Positions 1 through 7,507 of a DNA stretch of 64,000 nucleotides are shown here, in pieces; the stretch's first letter is position 1, and each line of letters begins with the position of its first letter. The translations under genes were made by a program, and so were the position numbers. This DNA comes from CALMEC01 sp963706315 (lineage in GTDB: Bacteria > Actinomycetota > Thermoleophilia > Miltoncostaeales > Miltoncostaeaceae), in contig CAVPMA010000014.1 of assembly GCA_963706315.1 (NCBI GenBank), positions 186,001 to 250,000 of the forward strand. The letters run 5' to 3'. Under the pieces are notes generated by a model that was given only the letters and a program-made list of their open reading frames with translations, did not search any database and had not been told where the DNA came from.

Positions 1-1
1 T

Positions 2-382
2 GTCGCGGTGAGCTTCCGTGCGCGAGGCGTCGACGACGCGGGACCGTTGCCCGACGAGGCCGGCCAGCACCTCGAGCAGGTTATGCGGGAGGCGCTGTCG
101 AACGCGGCCCGGCACGGCGGAGCGTCCCTGATCAACGTCGAGCTCACGTTCGCACTCGACGAGCTCGATCTGCTCGTGCAGGACGACGGCTGCGGTATCG
201 GGCAGCCACCCGAGCGCGAAGGCGAAGGGCTCCGTAACATCAGGGAGCGGGCGCGCCGCATGGGCGGGCGCGCGGAGATCGGTCGAGTCGCGGCGGGGGG
301 GACGCGCGTCTCGCTTGCGATCCCGCTCGACATCGAAGCGCCCGACGAGTCAGAGTCGCAACCCCAGGAGGTCGTCAGTTGA
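2..382 (+). CDS. Sensor histidine kinase, NarL/DegS class (C-terminal part)
   Basis: This is the C-terminal end of a sensor histidine kinase whose start lies before the window; the frame is open from base 2. What remains is the HATPase_c ATP-binding domain typical of the NarL/DegS kinases: an N-box (EALSNAARHG), a G1 box (DDGCGIG) and a G2 box (EGLRNIRERA) followed by GGRAEI. Such kinases phosphorylate a NarL-type response regulator, and one follows at once with a 4-base overlap, so the two form a two-component pair. The sensing domain is outside the window, so the signal cannot be named. The family call is firm. Confidence 0.88.
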   Translation, partial: VAVSFRARGVDDAGPLPDEAGQHLEQVMREALSNAARHGGASLINVELTFALDELDLLVQDDGCGIGQPPEREGEGLRNIRERARRMGGRAEIGRVAAGGTRVSLAIPLDIEAPDESESQPQEVVS

Positions 383-1044
383 GCGCGTCCGACATCATCC
401 GCGTGTTGATCGTGGACGATCATGCGGTGGTCCGGATCGGACTGCGGTCCCTGCTGGCACATACGAGCGGGTTCCGGGTGGTCGGCGAGGCCGGCACCGT
501 CGCGGAGGCGCGCGCGATGGCAGACCAGGCGAACCCCGACGTGGTGCTCATGGACATCCGGCTCCCGGACGGCAGCGGGGTGGAGGCGTGTCGCGAGATC
601 AAGAAGGCCCATCCCGACATGCGCGTCGTGATGCTCACCTCGTACAGCGACGAGGAGGCGATCGTCGGCTCCGTGATGGCCGGCGCGAACGGCTACCTCC
701 TGAAGCAGGCGGACTCCGACCAGCTCACCCGTGCGATCCGCGAGGCCGCGGACGGGGCGTCTTCGCTCGACCCGCGCGCCGCGGGGGCCCTGCTCACGCA
801 GTTCCGCGAGCTGTCCGCGAAGCAGGCGGAGGCGGAGCTCGCCGGGCTCACCGACCGTGAGCGGCGGATGCTCGCCCTCATCGCGGAGGGGTACACAAAC
901 CGGGCGATCGGCGAGGTCCTCCACCTGTCGGAGAAGACGGTGCGCAACCACGTGAGCCAGCTGCTGCGAAAGCTCGGTTTCCAGCGCCGCTCCCAGGCGG
1001 CCGCATGGGCCGGCCAGCGCCGCCTCGAGCTTCCCCCCGAGTAG
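379..1044 (+). CDS. Response regulator, NarL/FixJ family
   Basis: A 221-residue DNA-binding response regulator and partner of the upstream kinase. The receiver domain (about residues 7-122) has the acidic pair DD at 13-14, the phospho-acceptor Asp in VVLMDIRLPD (Asp59) and the conserved Lys in YLLKQ. A LuxR-type helix-turn-helix follows near residues 153-212 (LTDRERRMLALIAEGYTN...LSEKTVRNHVS). The start is a TTG that overlaps the kinase stop by 4 bases, with AGGAGG at 366-371 as a good ribosome binding site. Targets are unknown. A possible weak hairpin terminator lies 47 bases downstream. Confidence 0.93.
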   Translation: MSASDIIRVLIVDDHAVVRIGLRSLLAHTSGFRVVGEAGTVAEARAMADQANPDVVLMDIRLPDGSGVEACREIKKAHPDMRVVMLTSYSDEEAIVGSVMAGANGYLLKQADSDQLTRAIREAADGASSLDPRAAGALLTQFRELSAKQAEAELAGLTDRERRMLALIAEGYTNRAIGEVLHLSEKTVRNHVSQLLRKLGFQRRSQAAAWAGQRRLELPPE

Positions 1045-1090
1045 CGCCGCTCACGGGAAAACGAACCCCGTCTTCCGTTCGCAACCCCCT

Positions 1091-1121
1091 GGTGGCACCT
1101 CGCGACGCGCCACGAGGCACC
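1091..1121 (+). terminator. Possible hairpin terminator after the response regulator
   Basis: GGTG and CCTCG at 1091-1102 pair with CGAGG and CACC at 1113-1121, giving a 9-pair stem with a 3-base bulge and a 10-base loop. There is no T tract, so this is only a plausible terminator for the two-component operon. Confidence 0.3.
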
Positions 1122-1133
1122 TACGGCGGGCGT

Positions 1134-1168
1134 GGCCACGTGGCCGGTCGCTCCGCGGCCAGTTGGCC
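1134..1168. repeat. Two GGCCANNTGGCC dyads
   Basis: GGCCACGTGGCC at 1134-1145 and GGCCAGTTGGCC at 1157-1168 lie between the response regulator and the next reading frame. The first is a perfect palindrome and the second is near-perfect. Closely similar dyads recur near 2235, 18126, 37935-37967 and 38024-38059, always between genes, so this is a dispersed motif family that may be protein-binding sites. Confidence 0.6.
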
Positions 1169-1274
1169 GGCCACCGGACACCGGTGGGGGCCGGTCGAAC
1201 ACGACGTGCCCGGTCCCGGCAGGCGGTGACGATCTGGGGGCCGGGTCACGGAGGAAGCAGCTAGGGTCACGGCG

Positions 1275-1784
1275 GTGAACCGGGTTCGACGGATCTTCCG
1301 CCCCCAGTACGTCATCCCGACCGTGATCGTCCTGATCATCCTTGGACGCGTCGCCCTGCACTCCGGAGCGGGGCTGACGATCAAGGGCGCCGTCTACGAC
1401 GCCCTTGGGATGGGGGGCGCGTACGCCACCCGGTGGCACACCACGGTGCTGCTCGGGGCGATCGGCGTGGGCCTCGCGCTGGGCCTGTCGCTCCCAGTGC
1501 TCCTCCTGCGCGGCCGGCCCACGCCGATCGTGCTCGACCCCGACGCCGCCCCGCTGGGCGACCCCCGCGACCCGCGTGGCGACGCGCTCATGCACCGGTT
1601 CCCCGGCCTCGGCCGGCGCGCCGACGAGAGTCGGCGTCAGGGCCGCGGTGAGGATCACGAACGTGGTAAGCAACGCCACGAGGATCGCCAGCCTCACCAT
1701 CCGGCCGGCGGGATCCCCCTGTTCCAGCAGGCACTCGCGCAGGCGCAGCGCCTCGCGGCGCAGGGCGGCGCAACGGGGCCGTGA
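1275..1784 (+). pseudogene. UPF0182-like N-terminal membrane fragment
   Basis: The first ~95 residues (1275 to about 1570) read as a membrane protein: a basic N-terminus, a hydrophobic segment (VIPTVIVLIILGRVAL), then ATRWHTTVLLGAIGVGLALG and the LLLRGRPTP stretch. This resembles the start of UPF0182 family proteins, which normally exceed 800 residues. After about residue 100 the sequence turns into low-quality, charge-rich residues, while the opposite strand becomes protein-like. I therefore read this as a truncated remnant. The frame does close at a TGA overlapping a GTG (1781), which could mean it is still a real small gene. The family match is from memory of the pattern and is moderate. 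Confidence 0.4.
1600..1784 (-). pseudogene. Opposing fragment with helix plus membrane segment
   Basis: On the minus strand an ATG at 1700 opens a strongly hydrophobic stretch (MVRLAILVALLTTFVIL, then TAALTPTLVGAP), and the in-frame codons upstream of it (about 1784-1701) encode an amphipathic helix (ALRREALRLRECLLEQ). That looks more like real protein than the plus-strand frame at the same place. No ATG, GTG or TTG precedes the helix, and the downstream part runs into the antisense of the UPF0182-like fragment. The likely reading is a second gene fragment joined tail-to-tail to the first. No family is recognised. Confidence 0.3.
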
Positions 1785-2119
1785 AGGCGCGACCGGGAAT
1801 GCCGCTCGACCTGGCCGGGGGCGGACGCGCGGTGCTGTGGGGACTCGAGACCCCGGACCTCGACGTCAACCTCGTCACGTGGCCGGCGGGGGATGGGGTC
1901 GCCGAGCACGTCAACGACCAGGTCGACGTGCTCCTCGTCGTGGTCGACGGCGGGCTTTGCATCCGCCTCGACGGCAACGACGTTCCCGTGGCCGCGGGGC
2001 AGGCGATCGTCGTGTCGAAGGGGGTCGCCCGGTCGATCACCGCCGGCGCCGCCGGCGTTACCTACCTGTCGGCTCATCGCCGCCGCGCGCCGCTGAGCGT
2101 CGGCTCTCCCACGCGGTGA
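1781..2119 (+). CDS. Small cupin-domain protein
   Basis: A 112-residue single-domain cupin. The beta-barrel pattern is visible as WPAGDGVAEHVNDQVDVLLVVVDG followed by DGNDVPVAAGQAIVVSKGVARSI, which are cupin motifs 1 and 2. The motif-1 His and acidic residues are partly kept (EHVNDQVD), but the classical two-His metal pattern is incomplete, so metal binding is uncertain. The GTG at 1781 overlaps the upstream stop by 4 bases; an ATG at 1799 is an equally good start giving 106 residues. Substrate and role are unknown; small cupins of this type often bind small molecules or serve as stress-response enzymes. Confidence 0.72.
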   Translation: MKARPGMPLDLAGGGRAVLWGLETPDLDVNLVTWPAGDGVAEHVNDQVDVLLVVVDGGLCIRLDGNDVPVAAGQAIVVSKGVARSITAGAAGVTYLSAHRRRAPLSVGSPTR

Positions 2120-2234
2120 CACCCGTGCAGCAGCTGCGGCCACCTGGGCGTCGCACCCGGCCGACCGGGGACATGGCGCGGCGAACGGAGGGGCCTTCGC
2201 CCCCCGGTCTGAGGGGCCTCGCGCTGCGAGGGAC

Positions 2235-2246
2235 GGCCAACTGGCC
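2235..2246. repeat. GGCCANNTGGCC dyad
   Basis: GGCCAACTGGCC, followed by ACCGGCT, lies between the cupin gene and parA. The stretch GCCAACTGGCCACCGGCT matches a stretch starting at 38049 in 17 of 18 positions, so the conservation runs past the dyad itself. Confidence 0.6.
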
Positions 2247-2272
2247 ACCGGCTGAAACGCCCCGGTGGGCCG

Positions 2273-2329
2273 CCGGACGGCACGGGCCGCGCACCGGAGG
2301 TCCCGGGCCCGGCGGGGAATGCCGTCCGG
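2273..2329. terminator. Long inverted repeat upstream of parA
   Basis: CCGGACGGCA at 2273-2282 is a perfect inverted repeat of TGCCGTCCGG at 2320-2329; the loop also contains CGGGCC/GGCCCG pairing. It sits upstream of the predicted parA -10 box, so it may end transcription coming from the cupin gene. There is no T tract. Confidence 0.35.
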
Positions 2330-2353
2330 GAGGGAGGATTCCCGGTCTCGCCG

Positions 2354-2359
2354 TAGAAT
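2354..2359 (+). promoter_or_regulatory. -10 box of parA-ftsZ promoter
   Basis: TAGAAT matches the -10 consensus in 5 of 6 positions and lies 38 bases before the parA ATG. No convincing -35 box is seen. A leader of about 30 bases with AGAGG at 2386-2390 follows. Confidence 0.45.
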
Positions 2360-2396
2360 CCGCCAGACGCTCAGTCCCCTCGCCAGAGGTGCGTCA

Positions 2397-3182
2397 ATGT
2401 CACGACCGGCAAGCGTGATCGTGCTCGCCAACCAGAAGGGTGGCGTCGCCAAGACGACGACCACGATCAACCTCGGTGTCGCGTTGAAGGAACGCGGGTG
2501 CCGTGTGCTGGCGCTCGACCTCGACCCGCAGAGCAACCTGTCGATGAGCCAGGGCATCGACATCGAGTCCCTCGGGACCACGATGTACGACGTCCTCGTC
2601 GGCGGCGCGTCCCTCGCGGAGGTCATCCACGCACGGGAGATCGACGTCGCCGCCGCGGGCATCGAGCTCGCAGGCGCCGAGCTCGCGCTGTCCGGGATGA
2701 TCGGACGGGAGCGAGCCCTCGACCGGGCGATCAAGCCGTTCCGGGGTCTCTACGACTTCATCCTCATCGACACGCCGCCGTCGCTCGGCCTGCTCACCAT
2801 CAATGCGATGGTCGCCGCAGATGGCGTCGTCGTGCCGGTACAGTGCGAGTACCTGTCGCTCCGCGGCCTCGCCCAGCTCCGCACGACGCTCACACAGGTT
2901 CGCGAGCACCTCAACCCGCGGGTCGACATCGTCGGCATCATCCCGACGATGTACGACGGCCGGACGGTCCACAGCCGGGAGGCCGTCGCGATTCTCGAGG
3001 AGAACTTCGGGGACGTGGTGTACAACACGAAGATCGGCAAGACCATCAAGTTCGCCGAGGCACCGGTGAAAGGCATGAGCGTCCTCGCATACGACAGCGG
3101 CGGGCAGGCCGCCCGCTGGTACCGGCGGCTCGCCGACGAGCTCCTCGAGCGCGACCCGCGCAACGCCGTGGTGGCCGCGTGA
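2397..3182 (+). CDS. parA: ParA/Soj-family partition ATPase
   Basis: A 261-residue P-loop ATPase of the ParA/MinD superfamily. The deviant Walker A motif KGGVAKTT begins at residue 14 with the signature lysine, followed by LDLDPQSNLS and the Walker B-like region FILIDTPPSLG. ParA proteins move chromosome origins, plasmids or other cargo by ATP-dependent DNA binding. The ATG at 2397 is chosen because it follows AGAGG and starts the conserved domain; an upstream in-frame start would add a basic, low-complexity tail. No ParB gene is next to it. Instead the ftsZ gene overlaps its stop by 4 bases, suggesting a role tied to cell division rather than simple origin partition. The family is certain; the cargo is not. 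Confidence 0.92.
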   Translation: MSRPASVIVLANQKGGVAKTTTTINLGVALKERGCRVLALDLDPQSNLSMSQGIDIESLGTTMYDVLVGGASLAEVIHAREIDVAAAGIELAGAELALSGMIGRERALDRAIKPFRGLYDFILIDTPPSLGLLTINAMVAADGVVVPVQCEYLSLRGLAQLRTTLTQVREHLNPRVDIVGIIPTMYDGRTVHSREAVAILEENFGDVVYNTKIGKTIKFAEAPVKGMSVLAYDSGGQAARWYRRLADELLERDPRNAVVAA

Positions 3183-4522
3183 CGGGCCGCTCCAGCATGC
3201 GCGAGGGGCCGCTCAGCGAGCTCTTCCGCAACACCACCGACGCACCCACGGAGCCCCGGCCCGACCGCGAGCCGCCATCGTGGGGTCGGGAGGCACCGGC
3301 GTTCCCGTCGGAGCGCTCCAACTACCTCGCCGTCATCAAGTGCGTCGGGATCGGCGGGGCCGGCGTCAATGCGGTGAACCGGATGATCGAAGCCGGCATC
3401 CGCGGCGTGGAGTTCATCGCGATCAACACCGACCGGCAGACGCTCGACGCGACCGAGGCTGATGTACGGATCCCCGTCGGCCTCGAGTTGACCCGCGGCC
3501 GGGGCACGGGTGGCAACCCCGCCCTCGGCGAGCAGGCGATGCGCGAGAGCGAGGAGCACATCCGCCGTGCGCTCCGCGGCGCCGACCTGGTGTTCATTGC
3601 AGCGGGTGAGGGTGGGGGCACCGGTACCGGCGGCGCCCCCGTGGTCGCGAAACTCGCCCGCGAGATGGGTGCGCTTACCATCGCCGTCGTCACCCGCCCG
3701 TTCGCGTTCGAGGGTTCACGCAGGCAGGGCATGGCCGAGACGGGCGTCGCCGCCCTGCGCGACCAGGCCGACACCATCATCGTCATCCAGAACGACCGGC
3801 TCCTGTCGGTCCTCGACCGCGGCGTCAGCATGGTCGACGCCTTCCGCGTCTGCGACGACCTGCTCCGTCAGGGCGTGCAGGGCATCACCGACATGATCAC
3901 CCTGCCGGGTCTGATCAACCTCGACTTCGCCGACGTCCGGACCGTCATCCGGGGGGCGGGGGCCGCCCTGCTCGGGATCGGGTACGCGAGCGGCGCGAAC
4001 CGAGCGGAGGAGGCGGCGCTCGCCGCGATCAGCTCCCCGCTGCTCGAGACGCCGATCGACGGCGCCCGCGGCATCCTGCTGGGCATCACCGGTGGTCCGG
4101 ACCTGTCGCTCAGCGAGATCAACCGCGCCGCCCGTGTCGTGGCCGAGGCCGCCGACCCCGAGGCGAACATCATCTTCGGGGCCACGGTCGACCCGGAGCT
4201 CGAAGGCAAGGTGTGGGTCACCGTCGTCGCAGCCGGTTTCACGGGCCGGCGCGCGGTCGCGGCTCGGCCACCCGCGCCCGCATCCACCACGTCTGCACAG
4301 CCCGCCCTCTCCGCGGTACCGTCTCCACCTCCGGCGGCGCCGTCGGCCTCGGCGTTCGCGCCCGTGGCGGGGGCCCTCCCGGAGGACGCCCCGATCGATC
4401 CGCCCGAGCCGCCGGACCTCTCGGCCGTCTCCGACGAGTCCGCGAGTGAGGCCGGCACGAAGCTGTTCGACTCCCCGTATCCGTCGTCGCCGCCGCCCGG
4501 CGAGCGGGGAGACACGGAGTAG
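3179..4522 (+). CDS. ftsZ: FtsZ-family tubulin-like GTPase
   Basis: A 447-residue FtsZ. The GTP-binding core is complete: GIGGAGVNAVNRM near the start, the tubulin signature GGGTGTG, and the T7 synergy loop LINLDFADVRTV needed for GTP hydrolysis. FtsZ polymerises into the division ring. The GTG at 3179 overlaps the parA stop by 4 bases; an ATG at 3197 is an alternative. The C-terminal 100 residues form a Pro/Ala-rich linker that ends in SPPPGERGDTE, and the canonical terminal peptide (DIPxFLR type) that binds FtsA/SepF/ZipA is not visible. Its neighbours are parA and ggt rather than the usual division and cell-wall cluster. It may be the main FtsZ of an atypical lineage or a second paralogue. 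Confidence 0.93.
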   Translation: MTGRSSMREGPLSELFRNTTDAPTEPRPDREPPSWGREAPAFPSERSNYLAVIKCVGIGGAGVNAVNRMIEAGIRGVEFIAINTDRQTLDATEADVRIPVGLELTRGRGTGGNPALGEQAMRESEEHIRRALRGADLVFIAAGEGGGTGTGGAPVVAKLAREMGALTIAVVTRPFAFEGSRRQGMAETGVAALRDQADTIIVIQNDRLLSVLDRGVSMVDAFRVCDDLLRQGVQGITDMITLPGLINLDFADVRTVIRGAGAALLGIGYASGANRAEEAALAAISSPLLETPIDGARGILLGITGGPDLSLSEINRAARVVAEAADPEANIIFGATVDPELEGKVWVTVVAAGFTGRRAVAARPPAPASTTSAQPALSAVPSPPPAAPSASAFAPVAGALPEDAPIDPPEPPDLSAVSDESASEAGTKLFDSPYPSSPPPGERGDTE

Positions 4523-4527
4523 GCCGT

Positions 4528-6063
4528 TTGGGCGGGCCGGTCGCGGTCGTCGCGGCGGGCCACCCCGAGAGCGCTCGGGCCGGGGCCGAGATCCTCGCGT
4601 CCGGCGGGAACGCGGTCGACGCGGTCTGCGCCGCGGCGTTCGCCGCCGCCGTCGCGGAAAGCCCCCTCACCGGTCCCGGCGCCGGCGGATTCCTTCTCGC
4701 CCGCAACCCGGCCGGGGCGTCGACGCTGCTCGACTTCTTCGTGACGGTGCCCGGGCTGGGGCCTGACGGCCGCCCGCTCGACCCCGCCGACCTCGACTCG
4801 TTCACGGTTCCGTTCGGCGGAGCGGAGCAGGTCTTCCACATCGGGCCGGCGTCCGTCGCGGTGCCGGGGATGGTCCATGGCCTCGTCCGCGCGGTGGAGC
4901 GGCTCGGGCGGCTGCCCCTCGCCGAGGTGGTCGCGCCCGCGACGCGCCTCGCCCGCGACGGCGTCGAGATGACCCCGGAAACGTCCTACCTGCACGAGAT
5001 CCTCGCGGCGATGCTCGCCCACACGCATGAGGCGCAGGAGATCTTCGTCCCCGAGGGCCGGGTCCGTGCTGCCGGGGAGCGATTCCGGATCCCGGACCTC
5101 GCAGACACGTTCGACGAGATCGTCGACGCCGGTTGCGCCTCGCTGCGGACCGGCGCCATCGCACAGCGCATGCTCGAGCACCTGGTCACCCGTGGCGGCC
5201 TGGTCACGGCTGCAGACCTCACCTCGTACGAGGTCATCGAACGCGAGCCCCTCGTCATCGCCCATGGCGACGTGACGCTGATCACGAACCCGCCGCCGTC
5301 GTCCGGCGGCGTGCTGATCGCCGCTGCGCTCGCCGCAATGCCGCCCGGCGTGGCGACAGGCATCGTGGGGTTCTACCGAGCGGTTGCCGCTGCGGGCGTC
5401 AAGGCGAACGCGCTGCGCGACGAGATACCTACCGACCGGCTCCACGACCCGGGTTTCGCTGCCGAGCTCCTCGGACGGGTATCTCGCAAGCCCACGGGGA
5501 CGACCCACACGAGCGCGATCGACGCCGACGGCGGCATGGCGAGCCTCTCGTCGTCGTGCGGCTCCGGAGGCGGCGTGGTCGTTCCGGGCACGGGTATCCT
5601 GCTCAACAACATGTTGGGTGAGGAAGACCTCAACCCGGGTGGTTTTGGGCGCCTCGCTCCGGGCATCAGAATGTCGTCGATGATGGCGCCGTCGCTCATC
5701 GTCCGTGATGGAACGCCGGTGGTGGCGCTCGGCTCGGCGGGCTCCAACCGCCTGCGATCGGCGATCCTCCAGACCGTGGTGAGCATCGTGGACGGTGGAA
5801 TGAATCTCGACGAGGCGGTCGCCCGCCCCAGGATCCACCCGGAAGGCGACGGGATCGACGTCGAGGGCGGGGTGCCCGATGCTGCGGTGGCGGCGCTCGA
5901 GGCGGACGGTCACCGCCTTCGTCGCTGGGAGGGGCTCAGCCTGTTCTTCGGCGGCGTCTCGGCGGCGGGGCATGGCCCGTCGGGACTGTCCGGCGCCGGC
6001 GATCCCCGCAGGGGCGGGGCGGCGTTCGGCGTCGACGCCGCGGGCACGGTGAGTCGCCTGTGA
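4528..6063 (+). CDS. ggt: Gamma-glutamyltransferase
   Basis: A 511-residue N-terminal-nucleophile hydrolase that transfers or hydrolyses gamma-glutamyl groups, for example from glutathione-like thiols. The autoprocessing site is TTHTSAIDADGG; the nucleophile Thr is about residue 325, which would give subunits of roughly 324 and 187 residues. The substrate loop SCGSGGGVVVPGTGILLNN and the GSAGSNRL region are also present. It is slightly shorter than typical bacterial enzymes and shows no signal peptide: it starts directly with the conserved GHPESARAGAEIL region, so it is probably cytoplasmic. The start is a TTG five bases after the ftsZ stop, and the end overlaps the next gene by 4 bases. Confidence 0.9.
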   Translation: MGGPVAVVAAGHPESARAGAEILASGGNAVDAVCAAAFAAAVAESPLTGPGAGGFLLARNPAGASTLLDFFVTVPGLGPDGRPLDPADLDSFTVPFGGAEQVFHIGPASVAVPGMVHGLVRAVERLGRLPLAEVVAPATRLARDGVEMTPETSYLHEILAAMLAHTHEAQEIFVPEGRVRAAGERFRIPDLADTFDEIVDAGCASLRTGAIAQRMLEHLVTRGGLVTAADLTSYEVIEREPLVIAHGDVTLITNPPPSSGGVLIAAALAAMPPGVATGIVGFYRAVAAAGVKANALRDEIPTDRLHDPGFAAELLGRVSRKPTGTTHTSAIDADGGMASLSSSCGSGGGVVVPGTGILLNNMLGEEDLNPGGFGRLAPGIRMSSMMAPSLIVRDGTPVVALGSAGSNRLRSAILQTVVSIVDGGMNLDEAVARPRIHPEGDGIDVEGGVPDAAVAALEADGHRLRRWEGLSLFFGGVSAAGHGPSGLSGAGDPRRGGAAFGVDAAGTVSRL

Positions 6064-6368
6064 GCGAGCCCGGAGTGGAGATCGAGACCGCCACCGGCCG
6101 TTTCACGCTCGAGCCGCAGCCGATCCGCGCGAGCCTGTCGGATTCGCCGGCGGCGCTGTGGGGGTTCCAGGTGCACGTGCTGCGCGATGGGGAGGTCGTG
6201 GGCATCAAGACCTGCTTCGTCGGCAGGGTCCGCGTGCATTCGAAGAACCCGGACGCCGTCGACGGGCCGGTCGCCGCCCTCCTGCCCATCCTGCACGAGG
6301 CGGCGATCGAGAAGATCCGGGGCCGCCTCGACGAGGGCGAATTCGGCGACGAGATCCTGTTCGCGTGA
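6060..6368 (+). CDS. Conserved hypothetical protein, 102 residues
   Basis: I do not recognise this family. The product is a compact soluble protein without signal peptide, membrane segment or cysteine cluster; one Cys occurs in GIKTCFVGRV. The pattern of short beta-strands (FTLEPQPIRASL, WGFQVHVLRDGEVVG) followed by a helix (AALLPILHEAAIEKIRGRL) suggests a small alpha/beta fold. Its GTG start overlaps the ggt stop by 4 bases and its own stop overlaps the next gene's GTG by 4 bases, so it is translationally coupled on both sides and is very likely a real member of this operon. Confidence 0.75.
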   Translation: MSEPGVEIETATGRFTLEPQPIRASLSDSPAALWGFQVHVLRDGEVVGIKTCFVGRVRVHSKNPDAVDGPVAALLPILHEAAIEKIRGRLDEGEFGDEILFA

Positions 6369-7507
6369 CAGTGCGGCTGCGTCGCATCGTCCGCGGATTC
6401 TGGCCGGCGCTGCTCCTGGCAGCCGCGGTTACGCTCGCCGTGGCCCCCGCACGGGCGGCCGACTCCAAGAAGTCGATCCTCGTCTTGCGCGACGGCGCGA
6501 CGACCCACGCGGACGCCGCTCGGATCATCGCCGCCAACGCCTGGTGGGAGAAGGGCCACCCCGGCGAGATCCCATGCCGCAAGTGCGTCATGCGCCCGCC
6601 CGGCTCCTATCTCCTCTGGACCTACTACCGCCGCCAGGGTTTCTTTCCCAACTGGGTGAGTGCATCGCGCGACCTCTTGCGGCGCGACCGCGCCGGCCGG
6701 GTTGCGGGATTCCGGCGGGGCGTGGAGGAGATCGTCGCGTACTCGGTGGTGCGCACGTCGCCGCAGGGGATCCGCTACCGGATCAACGAGAGCCCCTACC
6801 TGGCACCCGACAGCACCCGCCCGCCCTGGCGCGATGCGATGGGGCAGGGCCTGATCCTCACGCTCTTCGTCCCAGCGATCCCGGACGACGCGACGCCCGC
6901 TGAACTCGCCGCCGGACTGACCCACGCCGCCGAGTACCTGAACTCGTTCGCCGTGCACTGGCGCGACGGGGGCATCGCCGCCGACGGCAGCGCCGGAGGA
7001 CGGTGGTACCTCGAGTACGCGCACGAGAAGGGCGACCGCGCGCGGGTGCTCAACGGCTTCATGCAGACCCTGGTGAGCCTGAACAAGTTCGCGACCCAGA
7101 CAGCGCGCTTCGGCGACGATCCGCAGTGGCGTGCGCTCGGCGATCGGGCGCGGGAGTACGTGCGCCTCGGGGCGCTCGAGCTCAACGCTCACCTCGACGA
7201 GTACGACCTCGGCGGCGGGATCAGCCGGTACAGCCTCACGCGTGAGGGCCCGGCGCCCGACGTCTACCAGACCTACCACCGGCAGCTCCTCCTCCTGCTC
7301 CAGGACGTCGACTACCTCCCCAAGGCGTGGCGCGAGCATTTCTCCGACGTCCGCGTCGCATGGGGAGGCAAGGGCGACGACACCCCGATCCTGACGTGGT
7401 GGAGCGTGCTCATCGCGGGGCTCATCCTGCTGTTGCTCGTCGGGGTCGTCCGGCGGCGGCGGGTCGTGCGTCGCGCGGCGGCCGCCGCGACGGCCTCGTT
7501 TCGCTAG
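6365..7507 (+). CDS. Secreted D-glucuronyl C5-epimerase-like protein
   Basis: A 380-residue envelope protein. A Sec signal peptide occupies about residues 1-35 (RLRRIVRGFWPALLLAAAV, cleavage near ARA-AD). The middle part matches the C-terminal (alpha/alpha-barrel) domain of D-glucuronyl C5-epimerases: GQGLILTLFVPA, the RWYLEYA and RVLNGFMQTL stretches, and GGGISRYSL. Those enzymes flip D-glucuronate to L-iduronate in polysaccharides. A C-terminal membrane segment (WWSVLIAGLILLLLVGVV) followed by RRRR would anchor it facing outward. The GTG at 6365 overlaps the previous stop by 4 bases. Activity on a bacterial uronate polymer is an inference, because the catalytic residues cannot be verified here. 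Confidence 0.72.
   Translation: MTVRLRRIVRGFWPALLLAAAVTLAVAPARAADSKKSILVLRDGATTHADAARIIAANAWWEKGHPGEIPCRKCVMRPPGSYLLWTYYRRQGFFPNWVSASRDLLRRDRAGRVAGFRRGVEEIVAYSVVRTSPQGIRYRINESPYLAPDSTRPPWRDAMGQGLILTLFVPAIPDDATPAELAAGLTHAAEYLNSFAVHWRDGGIAADGSAGGRWYLEYAHEKGDRARVLNGFMQTLVSLNKFATQTARFGDDPQWRALGDRAREYVRLGALELNAHLDEYDLGGGISRYSLTREGPAPDVYQTYHRQLLLLLQDVDYLPKAWREHFSDVRVAWGGKGDDTPILTWWSVLIAGLILLLLVGVVRRRRVVRRAAAAATASFR

Noticed and set aside
1405..2418. A 337-codon plus-strand frame across the cupin gene and intergenic DNA
   Set aside because: It is Arg/Ser/Pro-rich with no hydrophobic core or motif, and it ignores the dyads and the cupin frame.
3868..5973. A 701-codon minus-strand frame opposite ftsZ and ggt
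   Set aside because: The translation is Arg/Asp/Gly-rich with no domain pattern, and both plus-strand genes are full-length and well supported.
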